This document shows positions 22,432 through 40,583 of a stretch of 64,000 bases of DNA, one piece after another. How positions within the stretch are numbered: position 1 is the stretch's first letter; the number at the start of each line of letters is the position of its first letter. The DNA is from Cylindrobasidium torrendii FP15055 ss-10. Its lineage: Eukaryota > Basidiomycota > Agaricomycetes > Agaricales > Physalacriaceae. Both the position numbers and the translations under genes were made by a program. Location of the stretch: assembly GCA_000934385.1 (NCBI GenBank), contig KN880432.1, forward strand, positions 62,001 to 126,000. The letters run 5' to 3'. Below the pieces are notes generated by a model. The model was not told the DNA's origin. It saw only the letters and a program-made list of their open reading frames with translations, and did no database searches.

Positions 22432-23082
22432 TTATGCTGGGTAGATCTCGTCGAACGGCCGGGTATCCTTTATACAGCTCTCGAGCACCTCATTGACAAC
22501 CCTTCTTGCCGTCTCCTCATTTGGACATTTGTCGTTCTTCGACACGCTCTCGATTGCCCTTCTGCGAACACAATCCTGGAAATGACCGGCAAAGTTGAAG
22601 AAGCCTCGCTTGGTCTCGACGAAGAAGCGACAGTCGCCACTGAGAGCATTCGCGCGAATTTCTGTACATGCGTGGTGTCGTAGATTTTCCCAATCAAGCT
22701 TGAAGCGACATTCGTCGTACATATGGACTAGTTCATGTGCCAGCGTGCGTTCGACATGGTCCTGCGAGTAGAAGTGGTTGGCACACATGACGATACCACC
22801 GCGACCGGGGACGTAGCCGCCTGCCATGAAGCCGGTGCATGGTGTGCAGACCAAGTTGCGAGCCGGGACCTTGCAGCCAACGAGTTTGAGTTGCTGGAGG
22901 AGGAACACGACGATGGGCGAATTGTCGAGTATGTGAGCCTTGTGGCTTTCACAACGCTCTACGTTGCGTGCGTCAACCTTGGCGCGTTCCGCTGGGTCTG
23001 TAGGTGGTTGAATCCGCTCATTCGCCCATTGCTGGAACCGTTCGAAGGCGCCCATGGGAGAGCGGAAATAGTGCACAGCCAC
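22432..23082 (-). CDS. ATP23: Mitochondrial inner membrane metallopeptidase ATP23
   Basis: Zinc metalloprotease of the mitochondrial intermembrane space that processes the Atp6 precursor and helps F-o assembly. Single exon, 216 residues. The catalytic motif HELVH lies in RTLAHELVHMYDECRF. Family cysteines and motifs are in place: ERCESHKAHILDNSPIVVFLLQQL, GCKVPARNLVCTPC, GGYVPGRGGIVMCANHF, NLRHHACTEIRANALSGDC, GHFQDCVRRRA. The twin cysteines fit import by the Mia40 route. The C-terminal PFDEIYP is typical. Start taken at 23082 (MAVHYFRSPMGAF). An in-frame ATG at 23055 is also possible. Its start is only 27 bp from that of BUD20 on the other strand, so the two genes must share a promoter. Confidence 0.95.
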   Translation of the reverse strand: MAVHYFRSPMGAFERFQQWANERIQPPTDPAERAKVDARNVERCESHKAHILDNSPIVVFLLQQLKLVGCKVPARNLVCTPCTGFMAGGYVPGRGGIVMCANHFYSQDHVERTLAHELVHMYDECRFKLDWENLRHHACTEIRANALSGDCRFFVETKRGFFNFAGHFQDCVRRRAIESVSKNDKCPNEETARRVVNEVLESCIKDTRPFDEIYPA

Positions 23083-23109
23083 CGATCGCTACTCTCTTCA
23101 AAAACCATC

Positions 23110-23559
23110 ATGGGCCGTCTTCGCCGTTCTCGTACTCATCATGCCCGCCGCGATGTCCACCGTGGATCGCGAACAAGAGTGAGCTACTATTGATGTTCCA
23201 AATGCATACTGACCTGTCCCTAGGTCCGCACGCGCGACTTGGATCAAATTCAGCTCATCGACCTCGATCCGAAGAACAGGGCAGCTCTTGAGGCTCAGCC
23301 TCTCGACTTTGAAGCCCCAGGTCTAGCTCAGCACTACTGCGTCGAGTGTGCAAAGTGCGTCTCAGCCCATTCACATTTACCGCTGCTAATCGCTTCCAGA
23401 CACTACGAAACCGACGTTGCTCTGCGCTCGCATTGGAGAAGTAAGGTCCACAGACGGAGGATGAAAGATCTCAAGGTGCCTGCATATACCATCGAAGAGT
23501 CAGAGAGGGCTGCAGGTCTGGGCAGAGACACTCGGCGAGCGGTTGCACCTATAGCATAG
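23110..23559 (+). CDS. BUD20: BUD20-like C2H2 zinc-finger pre-60S shuttling factor
   Basis: Small basic zinc-finger protein that accompanies pre-60S ribosomal particles and aids their nuclear export. Three exons. Exon 1 gives MGRLRRSRTHHARRDVHRG (basic N-terminus). An intron of about 45 nt then leads to RDLDQIQLIDLDP, EAQPLDFEAPGLAQHYCVECA. A second intron (about 23355-23399) sits inside the finger, and exon 3 gives KHYETDVALRSHWRSKVHRRRMK. The finger is C-V-E-C ... H-W-R-S-K-V-H, the U1-like C2H2 form. The tail KVPAYTIEESERAAGLG matches the family's peptide before the end. Length about 118 residues, as expected. Confidence 0.93.
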
Positions 23560-23835
23560 TTTGTGGTGCGTCTCCTTTCGACTCATGCATGCCCTATCTC
23601 ACCAAAATCCCAGTATATTATTCATTTGTCTCCCTTTTTCCATTCATAAAAGCATACTGCATTACGTTCCAGACGAGATACATATGTAAGATATTGTTGT
23701 GGTGCATTGCAGACTACCAACACTACTCGAACCCATCATAACCCCAGCTCGTTCCAGACCAGCCATAACCGCGGTATGAACCATAGTAGACGCACCAAAC
23801 GTACCCAAAATGAACGAAAAACTCTATATGACAAG

Positions 23836-25338
23836 CTACCGTATCTGCAAAGACACCGCCCTTTGTTTCTCACTGCGTTTCCTGCTTACTGCCTGGTCCG
23901 TCCAGGACACCCTACGACGCTGGGGTCGAACGCTTAGAAGTCCGGCATCCAGATCCATTTCCGGAACCTCAATTTCCACCTTGACCGGGTACGAATATGG
24001 TGTTCGCACCTCGTCTTCATCATCATCAGACGCAGACCGGTATCCTTCCCCACTGAGAGAGTTGGCAATATCTGCAATTTTGCCGAGCTGGGGCTCGTGC
24101 TGCCGTAGAGGCTCGACTGCGAGCGCAGGACTTGGATGCAAGATGACCGTCTCGTCGTCGAGCTCGTTAGGGCACTGGAAGACGATATCCAAGGCGTCGC
24201 TATTTGTGCTGCATCGTGATCCACTTGCCCGTCGCATAGACATCTTTGGTGGGACGCTCGTCGTCCCAAATGCGTACGACGCCGTTCGTAGACGCCCAGT
24301 TCGCGAGAGGGGCGCGATACGTGGCTGCGAGATAGGCAGAGTAGGCTCGCCATAGTACTTTGCTGCCCGCTGGACAAACCATGGTCGATGGACAAGGTCT
24401 CTGGTAGACATGAAGAACGAGCCAATTTCAGACAATTTGGCACGAATGTAGGCCAGCGACGCGCGGGCCATCGGATTCAGCATGAGCGCCGTCTTCAGAA
24501 CTTCAGTGGCGTCGACAGAAAGGGCTAAAAATGTTCGCAATTCATTTGGCTCGCCGAGGAAGAGGTTGAAATTTGGAGATGTCGATGTCGCATTCTGCCA
24601 GGGCGCTTGTGCACAGATGATGGTAATGGCGACGATTCCAAAGGACCAGATGTCGCTGCGTTTGTGGCAGAGCGAGGGCAACGTGAACTCCACCCCAAGG
24701 CGCTCTATGCGAGCGTGAGATGAAGAAGAATAGTGGACTACAAACCACGGACCTGGGCTCACATACGCATCTGTCCCCGGCGTCCATGGTAACCTCGCAC
24801 ATTGGGTTGCGGTTGACGCACATCCGAAGTCTGCAAGCAACAACTTCAATTTGGGCTCTCGTTGGCAAAGGATGTTCTCTGGGTTCAGGTCGCCGTGCGC
24901 GACACCAATTTCGTGGCAGAACATGAGGGCATCAGACAGTTGCAGCAGCGCAGTGCGGACAAGGTCATTGTTTCCTTTGAACAGCTTTGTGTCCACAATC
25001 GCCGTTCTCAAAGTGCCCTGTTCAGCATATTCCAGCACCATGCATACTGTTGCCTCGTCTGTGAATGTGCCGAGTACACGAACGATGTGGGGGCCGCCAG
25101 AGACGTAGGCGTGGACGGCGCGTTCATGTCCAGATTTGTCGGCGCCGCGGAAGAAACGCTTGACGATAACCGCTGTCGACGGCCCATCGTCTCGGCGAGT
25201 TCGACACCGTATGATTTGTGAACTCGCCGTGGTACGGTCGATCTGGAGCACCTCGAGTCGCCCGTCGTTGAGAAACGTCTTGTGCGCCGGGCGAGATGCA
25301 GAAGGAGAAACAGAAAGCAACGACGAAGACATGAACAA
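23836..25338 (-). CDS. Protein kinase-like protein with degenerate catalytic loop
   Basis: Kinase fold of about 485 residues with a long C-terminal tail. Visible elements: the beta-3 lysine in TAVIVKRFF, Glu in GHERAVHAYV, hinge MVLEYAEQGTL, catalytic loop VAHGDLNPENIL, DFG in LLLADFGCAST, activation segment GTDAYVSPE, and KRSDIWSFGI. There is no recognisable glycine-rich loop near the start. The HRD arginine is Gly, and the loop Lys that contacts phosphate is Asn (HGDLNPEN). A 48-nt intron (around 24708-24755) splits the Glu codon of the SPE motif. It has no stop and is a multiple of three, so the unspliced frame also stays open. The tail after about residue 320 is basic and Ser-rich (PKMSMRRASGSRCS) and then acidic, probably disordered. 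Resembles the expanded, poorly classified kinases of agaricomycetes. Confidence 0.82.
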   Translation of the reverse strand: MFMSSSLLSVSPSASRPAHKTFLNDGRLEVLQIDRTTASSQIIRCRTRRDDGPSTAVIVKRFFRGADKSGHERAVHAYVSGGPHIVRVLGTFTDEATVCMVLEYAEQGTLRTAIVDTKLFKGNNDLVRTALLQLSDALMFCHEIGVAHGDLNPENILCQREPKLKLLLADFGCASTATQCARLPWTPGTDAYVSPGPWFVVHYSSSSHARIERLGVEFTLPSLCHKRSDIWSFGIVAITIICAQAPWQNATSTSPNFNLFLGEPNELRTFLALSVDATEVLKTALMLNPMARASLAYIRAKLSEIGSFFMSTRDLVHRPWFVQRAAKYYGEPTLPISQPRIAPLSRTGRLRTASYAFGTTSVPPKMSMRRASGSRCSTNSDALDIVFQCPNELDDETVILHPSPALAVEPLRQHEPQLGKIADIANSLSGEGYRSASDDDEDEVRTPYSYPVKVEIEVPEMDLDAGLLSVRPQRRRVSWTDQAVSRKRSEKQRAVSLQIR

Positions 25339-25955
25339 GCAACGAAAGAAAGAAAGAAGAGGATAGGGTGTACAGGTAGGTGACTGTCAAAGTCAAAAAG
25401 AGATGAGTCCTCTGCGCCTTTAAAATTATAAAGTGCTTACCACACACGTGGCGGTGGTTTTGGTTTGCTGTCCAAAGTCGGCCTCGCCGCTGGGTGCTCG
25501 CAAGATCTGGGGAAGCTCTACATATTTATTGGAGCCGTTGCTATCAGTGGCACCATTGAACGCAACTGGGCAACCCCCGAAGGTATGTAACTCTAGGTAA
25601 CTACGTTGCGAGCCACTTTGAGCTGCGGACACCCACTGGAAAGACCTGCCTGGAAAGACCCCAGAATTTGTTGACCGGTCGATATTGATATTGATGGCGA
25701 GGCACGTATCAACGAGAATGTTTGCTTGCTGAAAGGCAGTGGGCACATAATTGCGGTTCACGCTGCTTGGCGACCGGGAGTTGGCTGTAATTTTGTCGGC
25801 AGGGTGCAAATTACACTACCTTGACACAACTTTCTAGTAATGGCTGCCGCACACGGCGAACAAGTCACAGAACTGATGAAAATGCGAATATCTTTGTCAA
25901 TAGGCTTTCTACCAGAGCTTACGAGCTATGATAAGAGTTACAGGTGTACAAACCC
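25339..25955. other. Intergenic, 617 bp
   Basis: Between the ABC transporter stop and the kinase start (both minus). A GAAA-type short repeat at about 25347-25360 gives a pyrimidine-rich kinase leader on the minus strand. A 127-codon minus-strand open frame at 25426-25809 (MHPADKITANSRS...) shows no recognisable domain; it could be a small gene, but I do not call it. Confidence 0.4.
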
Positions 25956-31984
<6,029 letters not shown>

Positions 31985-32178
31985 GGTGAATGTCGGCCGT
32001 GGAGGTCAGAGTACAAGAGCCGCAGATAACGGGTGCAAGGCGATCGACGGAGTTAATGCAGTCGGCACCCGCGCTATGTTCTCGATGCCCAATTGCCATT
32101 GGTACATAAGTATGCTGGTCCCATTTGGCATTTCCTGCAATTTATACGACTACACTTGACAATGATACACTTATACTT

Positions 32179-33140
32179 TCAACTACTTCTGAACGCCTTA
32201 CACTCCTCGCCGTCCCAGCTGACAAACTTTCCAGACAGTGAGGCTGGAGCGTGCAGTGCCAGTCGCGCAATCACTTCGCCAGGTGCATCAGGCTTCAGAA
32301 GTTTCCCATCTGCATGTAACTTGACAAATGTATCGTGCCCGGATCCCATTGCTTGTGAGCCATCCTGGCGGATGGTTGCTTGCATCTGAGCTGCGTTAGA
32401 CTTACCGCACAAGCCCAAAATGTTATTCGCACCGCGGTATCAACCACACCGGGACGCAGCGCCACAGCTATGATATTGTTCTCCTCCTCAGCCAATGTTC
32501 TAACAGGAACTTAGCGCTCAAGCAAGCTGAGTGCAGCATCAAAGTAGCCTCACCGGCACAAAGAATTGGTTGCTGCCTTAGAAGCATTGTACGCTCCCCA
32601 GCCTGGGGTGCCCTTGACTGCAGCACCAGAACTAACAAAGACAACCTTGCCAGTACCAGGCGCCTGTCGTAGATCAGGAAGTGCTGCCTGCACGGCCGTA
32701 ACGAGGGAGAAAAAGTTGACGTTGAAATTATATTTCCACTCTTCGAGAGTATGAGTGGTGTCAGAGATGCGCGCAAGTGGTTCGAGAGCGCCAGCATTGA
32801 GAACAAGGCCATCGATACGCCCGAATGTCCCCTTTGTACGTTCGACAGCCTGATTTAGAGCAGCCTCGTCGGTGCTAAGAATCAGTGAGATCAAGGTGTC
32901 TCATAGCATCAAGAGACGAACACATCGCATTCTATCGCCAAGACGCCATTGTTCGCCACTAAATGCTGCAGCTCATCTGTTCGCGTTCGTGAGACTGTAG
33001 CGACACGGGCGTCCCGAGAAAGAAGAGCCCGAACGACTGCGAGGCCAATTCCTCTTGAGGGATAGTAAGCTTACATGTGAGTCTGGCACAGGTGCCACTC
33101 ACTTCGAGGCGCCAGTCACAATAACGACCGGAGTAGACAT
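32179..33140 (-). CDS. Short-chain dehydrogenase/reductase, classical type (sepiapterin reductase / YIR036C-like)
   Basis: Classical SDR of about 260 residues. Start at 33140: MSTPVVIVTGAS, then after a short intron KGIGLAVVRALLSRDARVATVSR, giving the TGASKGIG cofactor loop. Further motifs: DGLVLNAG, NFFSLVTAVQAALPDLRQ, KVVFVSSGAA (catalytic Ser) and AYNASKAATNSLCR (catalytic Tyr and Lys). After another intron come LAEEENNIIAVALRPGVVDT, then VIARLALHAPASLSGKFVSWDGEE, the C-terminal strand typical of cytosolic SDRs acting on small carbonyls. Four or five introns. TAA/TGA at 32179. The divergent start is 129 bp from that of PDB1. Substrate unknown. Unlike the SDR at 5681-6751, all catalytic residues are kept. 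Confidence 0.9.
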
Positions 33141-33269
33141 GGCGTGGTCGGGTCATCGGGCCGTAAATGCCGCCTCGTCGTTAGAAGCCGGAATCGGCCT
33201 AAACTTGGGTTAGCCCCATTTTTTTGGACGCGTCTGGCTTGTCCCCATCATCCGCGCACTCTCACCAAG

Positions 33270-34674
33270 ATGGTCCTCCTCCGCCTCGCAACACGCTGCG
33301 CGCCCTCTCTTCGCCGTACACCAGCCCCGCGCCATGCATTCAGAATTGTACTGCCCCGCGGCTACGCTTCAGCATCAGAGAACTCGGTGCGTTGGCCGAA
33401 ATGGCCCGCTTCCAATACACTCAACGTTCTAGATGACGGTCCGTGAAGCGCTGAATGCAGCAATGGAGGAGGAGATGATTCGTGACGAGTCTGTCTTCGT
33501 CATTGGCGAGGAGGTAGCCCGTTACAACGGTGCTTACAAGGTGCGTTGTGCATGCAGCTTGGTCCCCCGGTGACAAACGTCTTGCCAGGTCACCAAGGGA
33601 CTGCTGGATAAGTTCGGCGAGAAGCGAGTGATTGACACTCCAATTACGGAGATGGGCTTCGCTGGCATTGCGACGGGTGCTGCTATGGCCGGCCTCAGAC
33701 CTATGTATGTTGCACTCATGCTTAAATGTCCTGCCACGCTCACCCGCGCTCAGTTGCGAGTTCATGACCTTCAACTTTGCCATGCAGGCCATTGACCAAA
33801 TCATCAACTCGGCCGGAAAGACAAACTACATGTCTGGTGGAGGCATGAACGTCCCCATTGTCTTCCGTGGCCCCAATGGTGCAGCAATGGGTGTGGGCGC
33901 ACAACATTCGCAGGACTACGCTTCTTGGTATGGTCAAATCCCCGGTCTGAAAGTTGTGAGCCCATGGAGTGCGGAGGACTGCAAGGGCCTGTTAAAGGTC
34001 AATTCATTTTGGGGATTTACACTACGCGTTCCGTTTTACTAAAATTACCTCAGGCTGCCATCCGTGACCCCAACCCTGTTGTCTTCCTTGAGAACGAGAT
34101 GCTTTACGGTGTCTCCTTCCCCATGTCTCCGGAGGCCATGTCGGATGACTTCCTCCTTGAGATTGGAAAAGCTAAAATCGAGCTCGAGGGTTCCGACGTG
34201 ACCATCGTTGCTCACAGCAAAATGGTTGCTCACTCGCTTGAGGCTGCTGAAGAGTTGGCCAAGGAGGGTATCAAGGCTGAGGTCATTAACCTCCGCAGTA
34301 TTCGTCCACTCGATATTGACACCATCAAAGCCTCAATAAAGAAGACCAACCGGTTCGTTCCCTCCTTCACCAGCCGCGGCGTGTACTCATCCTTGCCACA
34401 GCCTCGTGACCGTGGAGGGTGGCTTCCCGGCGTTTGGCGTTGGCAGTGAAATCTGTGCCCAGGTTATCGAAAGCGAGGCGTTCGACTACCTTGATGCCCC
34501 GGTTGAGCGTGTCACTGGTGCTGATGTGCCCACTCCTGTAAGTGTTTTAGTTCGGGACTATGGTTCCCTGCTCATACCTTCGAATAGTACGCAGCCAACC
34601 TCGAGCTCCTTGCATTCCCAGACACCCAGACGATCGTCAAGGTGGCGAAGCGTGCGCTCTACCGCACGAACTAG
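33270..34674 (+). CDS. PDB1: Pyruvate dehydrogenase E1 component, beta subunit, mitochondrial
   Basis: Beta subunit of the thiamine-diphosphate-dependent E1 enzyme, which feeds acetyl-CoA into the TCA cycle. The basic presequence [29 protein letters not shown] is a mitochondrial targeting peptide. After an intron the mature part begins [15 protein letters not shown]. Strong motifs follow: [131 protein letters not shown] and [16 protein letters not shown]. The end is [12 protein letters not shown] with TAG at 34672-34674. Six introns of about 50-60 nt; the one before VTVEGG splits an Arg codon. E1-alpha is not in this window. Confidence 0.96.
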
Positions 34675-35109
34675 TACTTTACATTATCTCCCTGCTTGCC
34701 TGTATATCCCAATAGATTTCTTAGGCTGTATCGACTGGGTCGCTGTTGCCACTCGAGTGAACCTTTGGACCAACATTCCCTCCAGAATGGTAATGTTTGA
34801 GGCGATCTACTCAAAACTCATTCCGCCGAGGAGATCATTTCGATTCGCGCTGCGGTTTCTAAGCCAGAACTTCTTATGCCCTGTACAAGCCCAGGTCTCT
34901 GGACCATTGTCAGTACCGTGCTTCAGCCCTTCAATGCGAGGTACAATGTCGGCAAACGATATGGGAATTGACAGAAATACTTAACCATTCATATTCAGGA
35001 CTTATATTCCCTCCGTAACAGGACGGTGCATTATCAGTTGTATGCATGCTACATATGCTTTTAAGATATATGAATTGTACATTGCCACTTTCTTCCATGT
35101 CCGCGACAT
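34675..35109. other. Intergenic, convergent 3' regions of PDB1 and HIS4
   Basis: 435 bp between two convergent stops. No exon, RNA gene or repeat that I can support. Confidence 0.6.
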
Positions 35110-37735
35110 CTACGCTGCATGAGCTAACCGAATGCGCACCGCGTTCGCATGAGCCTGTAGCCCCTCGCAATCTGCCAGTGTAGCAACTACAGGACCAAGA
35201 GCCTTCAGGCCGTTGGCGGTAATTTGCTGCGAAGTGATATGTTTCTGGAACGAAAGTGTATTGACACCACTAAACTGGCGTGCATATCCATTTGTAGGAA
35301 GTGTGTGGTTCGTCCCCGAAGCGTAATCACCACAGCTAGAAACTCTTGTCAGCAAGGAAGTCCCGGAAACCACTACAGGCTTGAAGTATATGCTGCTGAC
35401 CTTTCTGGGGTAAATGGTCCGACGAAGACACTGCCGGCATTGGAGATGGAAGCTACGACATCCGGTGCATCCTCCAGGTGTAGAATAAGATGCTCGGGCG
35501 CATAATCATTGGAGAACGCTATCGCCTCTTCCAGCGATGTCGATTTCACGATGATACTCTTGGGAATAGATTCACGGATGATGTCGACACGCTCGAGAGC
35601 CTTGGCCTGCTTGTCTACTTCGTCTTCAATTTGCTGCAGGTGTCCAATAGTGAGGTTGATAGCGACAAGCACGACCTGCGAGTCTACGCCGTGTTCTGCC
35701 TGGGATAACAGATCTGCAGCAACAAACGCAGCGTTTGCGGTATGGTCAGCAATGACCTTGAAATGTAGTTAGAATGGGGCTTTTCATTCGAAAGGAAGGG
35801 GCATACAAGAACTTCAGAAGGACCGGCCGGCATATCAATTGAGACCAGAGCGTCAGTGTCATTTTGTACCAGCATCTTCGCAGCAGTGACCCATTGGTTT
35901 CCTGGACCGAATATTTTATCCACCTTGGGAACTGTCTGCGTGCCATATGCCAACGCTGCGACTGCCTGGGCGCCTCCGGCGAGAAGAATGGATGATGCGC
36001 CGACTAGTCGCGCGACGTACATGACCTCCGGAGAGACCGTGCCGTCTGGCCTGGGTGGTGTAGCCAGGACGATTTCTCTGCAACCAGCGACCTGGGCGGG
36101 AACACCCAACATGAGTGCTGTCGAGGGCAAGATCGCGGTTCCTCCGGGAACATATAGACCTACTCGCGCAACTGGGCGTGCAATGCGGGAGCAAACGACA
36201 CCGGGCATAGTCTCAACGATGAGCGGGCCATCGTCCAGTTGCGCCTCGTGGAACATACGAATGTTTTTGTACGCCTGGTCAATTGCTTGACGAACATCTT
36301 CATCGATTTGCATCGCGTCCTCCGAAAACGGTGCGCGGACACATGTTTCCTGCAGCGTCACGCGGTCGAACTTGGCGGTGAACTCGAGTAGGGCCTTGTC
36401 GCCGTCCGTGCGGACCTTGGAAACGATGGGTTTGACTTTCTCAATCATTTCGTCCGACTTGAGGACCGGACGACGAAGCAGGGCAGCACGGTCGGAGTCA
36501 GAGATCACAGACAAGTCAGCAGTGCGCATACGAATAGATGCTGTGACATCGACAGATGGTTTGGACGGTACTGGCGCTGGTGCCGCTGGTGTTGTTCCCT
36601 GTGACCATTGGGGTTTTGCATTGCCAGCGCGTCGAGTGACACGCTTGGCCTTCTTGTCGAGAGATGCTTCAATATCAGCAATGGACACGCCGGAGCCCAC
36701 ACACTTGGTGAGTGCGAAGTAAAAGAGATCCGCAGCTTCGAAGGCAACCTCTTCCTTCGTCTCTGCACGGCAGAGCTCGTCAGCCTCTTCCATAATTTTG
36801 GAGCGTAGAAGTGTAGCATCGTTGAAGAGACGTTTCGTGTACGAGCCCTCGGGTGCGGATTGCAGGCGAGAGACAAGGGTTGATTGGAGGGCAGAAAAGC
36901 CGCTTGCAGAACCGAAGCAGGACATGCGATTGAGGTGGCAGAAGCCGGGTGGGTGTTGAACAACACGGAATTCCAGGCTATCAGAATCGCAGTCAAGGCG
37001 AATACTGGTAACAGCTTGTGTCGCCCCAGACGTTTCTCCTTTCCGCCAGAGTCCATGTTTCCTGGACTGGTACACACCACGACCTGTGAGGATGCTTTCC
37101 TTGACAGATTCCAGGGAAGAGTAGACCAATCCAAGGGTCTGTCCAACTTCCGAAGAGACGACTGTGGGGAAGAGGCCATCTGGACGGTCGGAGACCAGAG
37201 GAGCAGTAAATGCGTCTGCTATGTTGATTTGAGATCCAGTGGACTGATCGAGGGTGAGCTGAGCGGCAGGGATGACCAGGGTTGCGTTGATGCCAACAAT
37301 TTGGCGTATGGACGATCGAGCTGGGAGTGTGTGTCCAGCATGGACATAAATCTCGGAATTGGCGAAGAACTTGGAAATGGACGAGATGAGGTCCAGATCG
37401 AGGTTGGAAGACTGGATTAGAACCCCAGAGACTGCCGCCCGAATGGTGTCGGAAACACTGCTGAATGCACCGGCGTCGAGCAAAAGTATAATGCGGTCGT
37501 TGGGAATCGTGTCTACGAGCTCTTTGGCCCATGCAAGAGGGACGATGACTTTTTGAGCCCCTTGGTCGAGGTAGGATGCTACGAGGTCACCATCGTAGGC
37601 GGGACCATCTAGGAGAATGTACGATCCATCGGGAAAAGGACCGGTTGGCGCAGTGAGGATGGTTGGCCCGATGCGAGAAAGAGCGGGGTACAGTGCGCTA
37701 TCTGCACCGTCGAGCAACGGCAGAAAAACGGGCAT
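35110..37735 (-). CDS. HIS4: Trifunctional histidine biosynthesis protein (PRA-CH / PRA-PH / histidinol dehydrogenase)
   Basis: Fungal fusion enzyme carrying out steps 2, 3, 9 and 10 of histidine synthesis. Start at 37735 ([15 protein letters not shown]); an upstream in-frame ATG at 37780 is less likely. After an N-terminal region of about 200 residues comes HisI ([59 protein letters not shown]). HisE follows ([40 protein letters not shown]), then HisD ([86 protein letters not shown]-like QKHIT). One long first exon and two short introns (35806-35757, and one after GPFTPE). TAG at 35110. About 855 residues, normal for HIS4. Its start is 114 bp from that of VPS24. Confidence 0.96.
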
Positions 37736-37849
37736 GTCGACGCGGTAGGTCGGAAAGGGAGAATTAAAGCGTCGAGTCAAGTAGCTCTGATAACTAGCTT
37801 AACCGGCGGCACGATCGATCGACCTTGCTTGGCCTCATCCATCATAGCC

Positions 37850-38687
37850 ATGCAGTCGATAAACCGCTTCCTGTATGGCCCAACAGCAGAGGAGAAGGTC
37901 AAGGCGTGGCAAGGGAAGATTCGTACCGAACAGCGTACGCTTGACAGAGAAATGAGGCAGGTCGGATCGCCCAGTATGCCTATCACGTCTGGTGCTCATG
38001 TAGTGCCCGCAGCTGGACATGGCGACAAACAAGGTCAAGGCCACTGTGAAGCAACTAGCAACAAAGGGAGATGTCAAGTCGGCTCGCATCTTGGCGCGCG
38101 AAGTTGTTCGTAGTAACAAGCAGAAGGATCGTCTGTCTGTGAGCAAGGCACGTCTGGGGTCTATCAACACCCAGCTCAGTCAACAACTAGGTGCGTAGCA
38201 GTGCTCATTTATGGATACTTCTCACAGCTTTTAGCTATGTTCAAGATCACTGGGTCGCTTCAGAAGTCAACCGAGATCATGAAGCAGGCCAACGCACTTG
38301 TCAAGCTCCCCCAGGTCAGCCAGACGATGCGTGATATGAGCATGGAGATGACCAAGGTGTGTTACCGTCTCGAGTCATGCATTGAGGCTCAATCATCACA
38401 GGCTGGTATTCTGGAGGAGATGATGGAGGATACGCTGGAAATGGACGAGGATGAAGAACTCGAGGAAGAAGCAGATGGCGAGGTTGACAAGATTCTATTT
38501 GACCTCACAAATGGCAAATTAGGCGAAGCTGGCGCTGTCAGTGATGAATTGCCTGTATGTTACTTCCTCCATCACTACCAGTCCCACTTGACGATGGCTA
38601 CAGGCAAATCCTACACTCGAAGACGAAGAGACAGAGAAAACGATGGAGCAGTACCGACAGCAGCTCAATGGAATCCTTACGAGCTAG
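37850..38687 (+). CDS. VPS24: ESCRT-III subunit VPS24 (CHMP3)
   Basis: Charged coiled-coil protein of the ESCRT-III complex, which drives membrane scission at multivesicular endosomes. Start at 37850: MQSINRFLYGPTAEEKVKAW, then GKIRTEQRTLDREMRQ (basic helix 1). After the first intron: LDMATNKVKATVKQLATKGD, RILAREVVRSNKQKDRL, MFKITGSLQKSTEIMKQANAL, LPQVSQTMRDMSMEMTKAGI, LEEMMEDTLEMDEDEELEEEAD (acidic helix 5). The last exon gives EETEKTMEQYRQQLNGILTS, where the final helix is a MIM1-like motif for the Vps4 MIT domain. The GSLQKSTE and AGI(L)EEMMEDT phrases are diagnostic for VPS24. Four introns. TAG at 38685-38687. Length about 220 residues. Confidence 0.94.
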
Positions 38688-38777
38688 CTACTTAATCTTT
38701 AGAACCTGGATCTTTACTTTGCATGTACTAAGTTATACGCCGTCCGCCACACTGGCACGCGGGTTATCTAATCTCCA

Positions 38778-38785
38778 ACCAATCA
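38778..38785 (+). promoter_or_regulatory. CCAAT box (HAP-complex consensus) upstream of IDH2
   Basis: ACCAATCA is the reverse complement of TGATTGGT and fits the TNATTGGY consensus of the fungal HAP complex. Seventy-five bases lie between it and the IDH2 ATG, as in IDH1. Role inferred. Confidence 0.5.
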
Positions 38786-38860
38786 CATGTGCCTCTAAGA
38801 TCGGGTCACCTCGTCGGTACGCCCGGAACGGGTCTGTCACATACTTTTCTCTTCACGACA

Positions 38861-40583
<1,723 letters not shown>

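Noticed and set aside
36993..37532. 179-codon minus-strand open frame in a different register within HIS4
   Set aside because: The HIS4 register is unbroken over this stretch with HisI and HisE motifs; this is a shadow.
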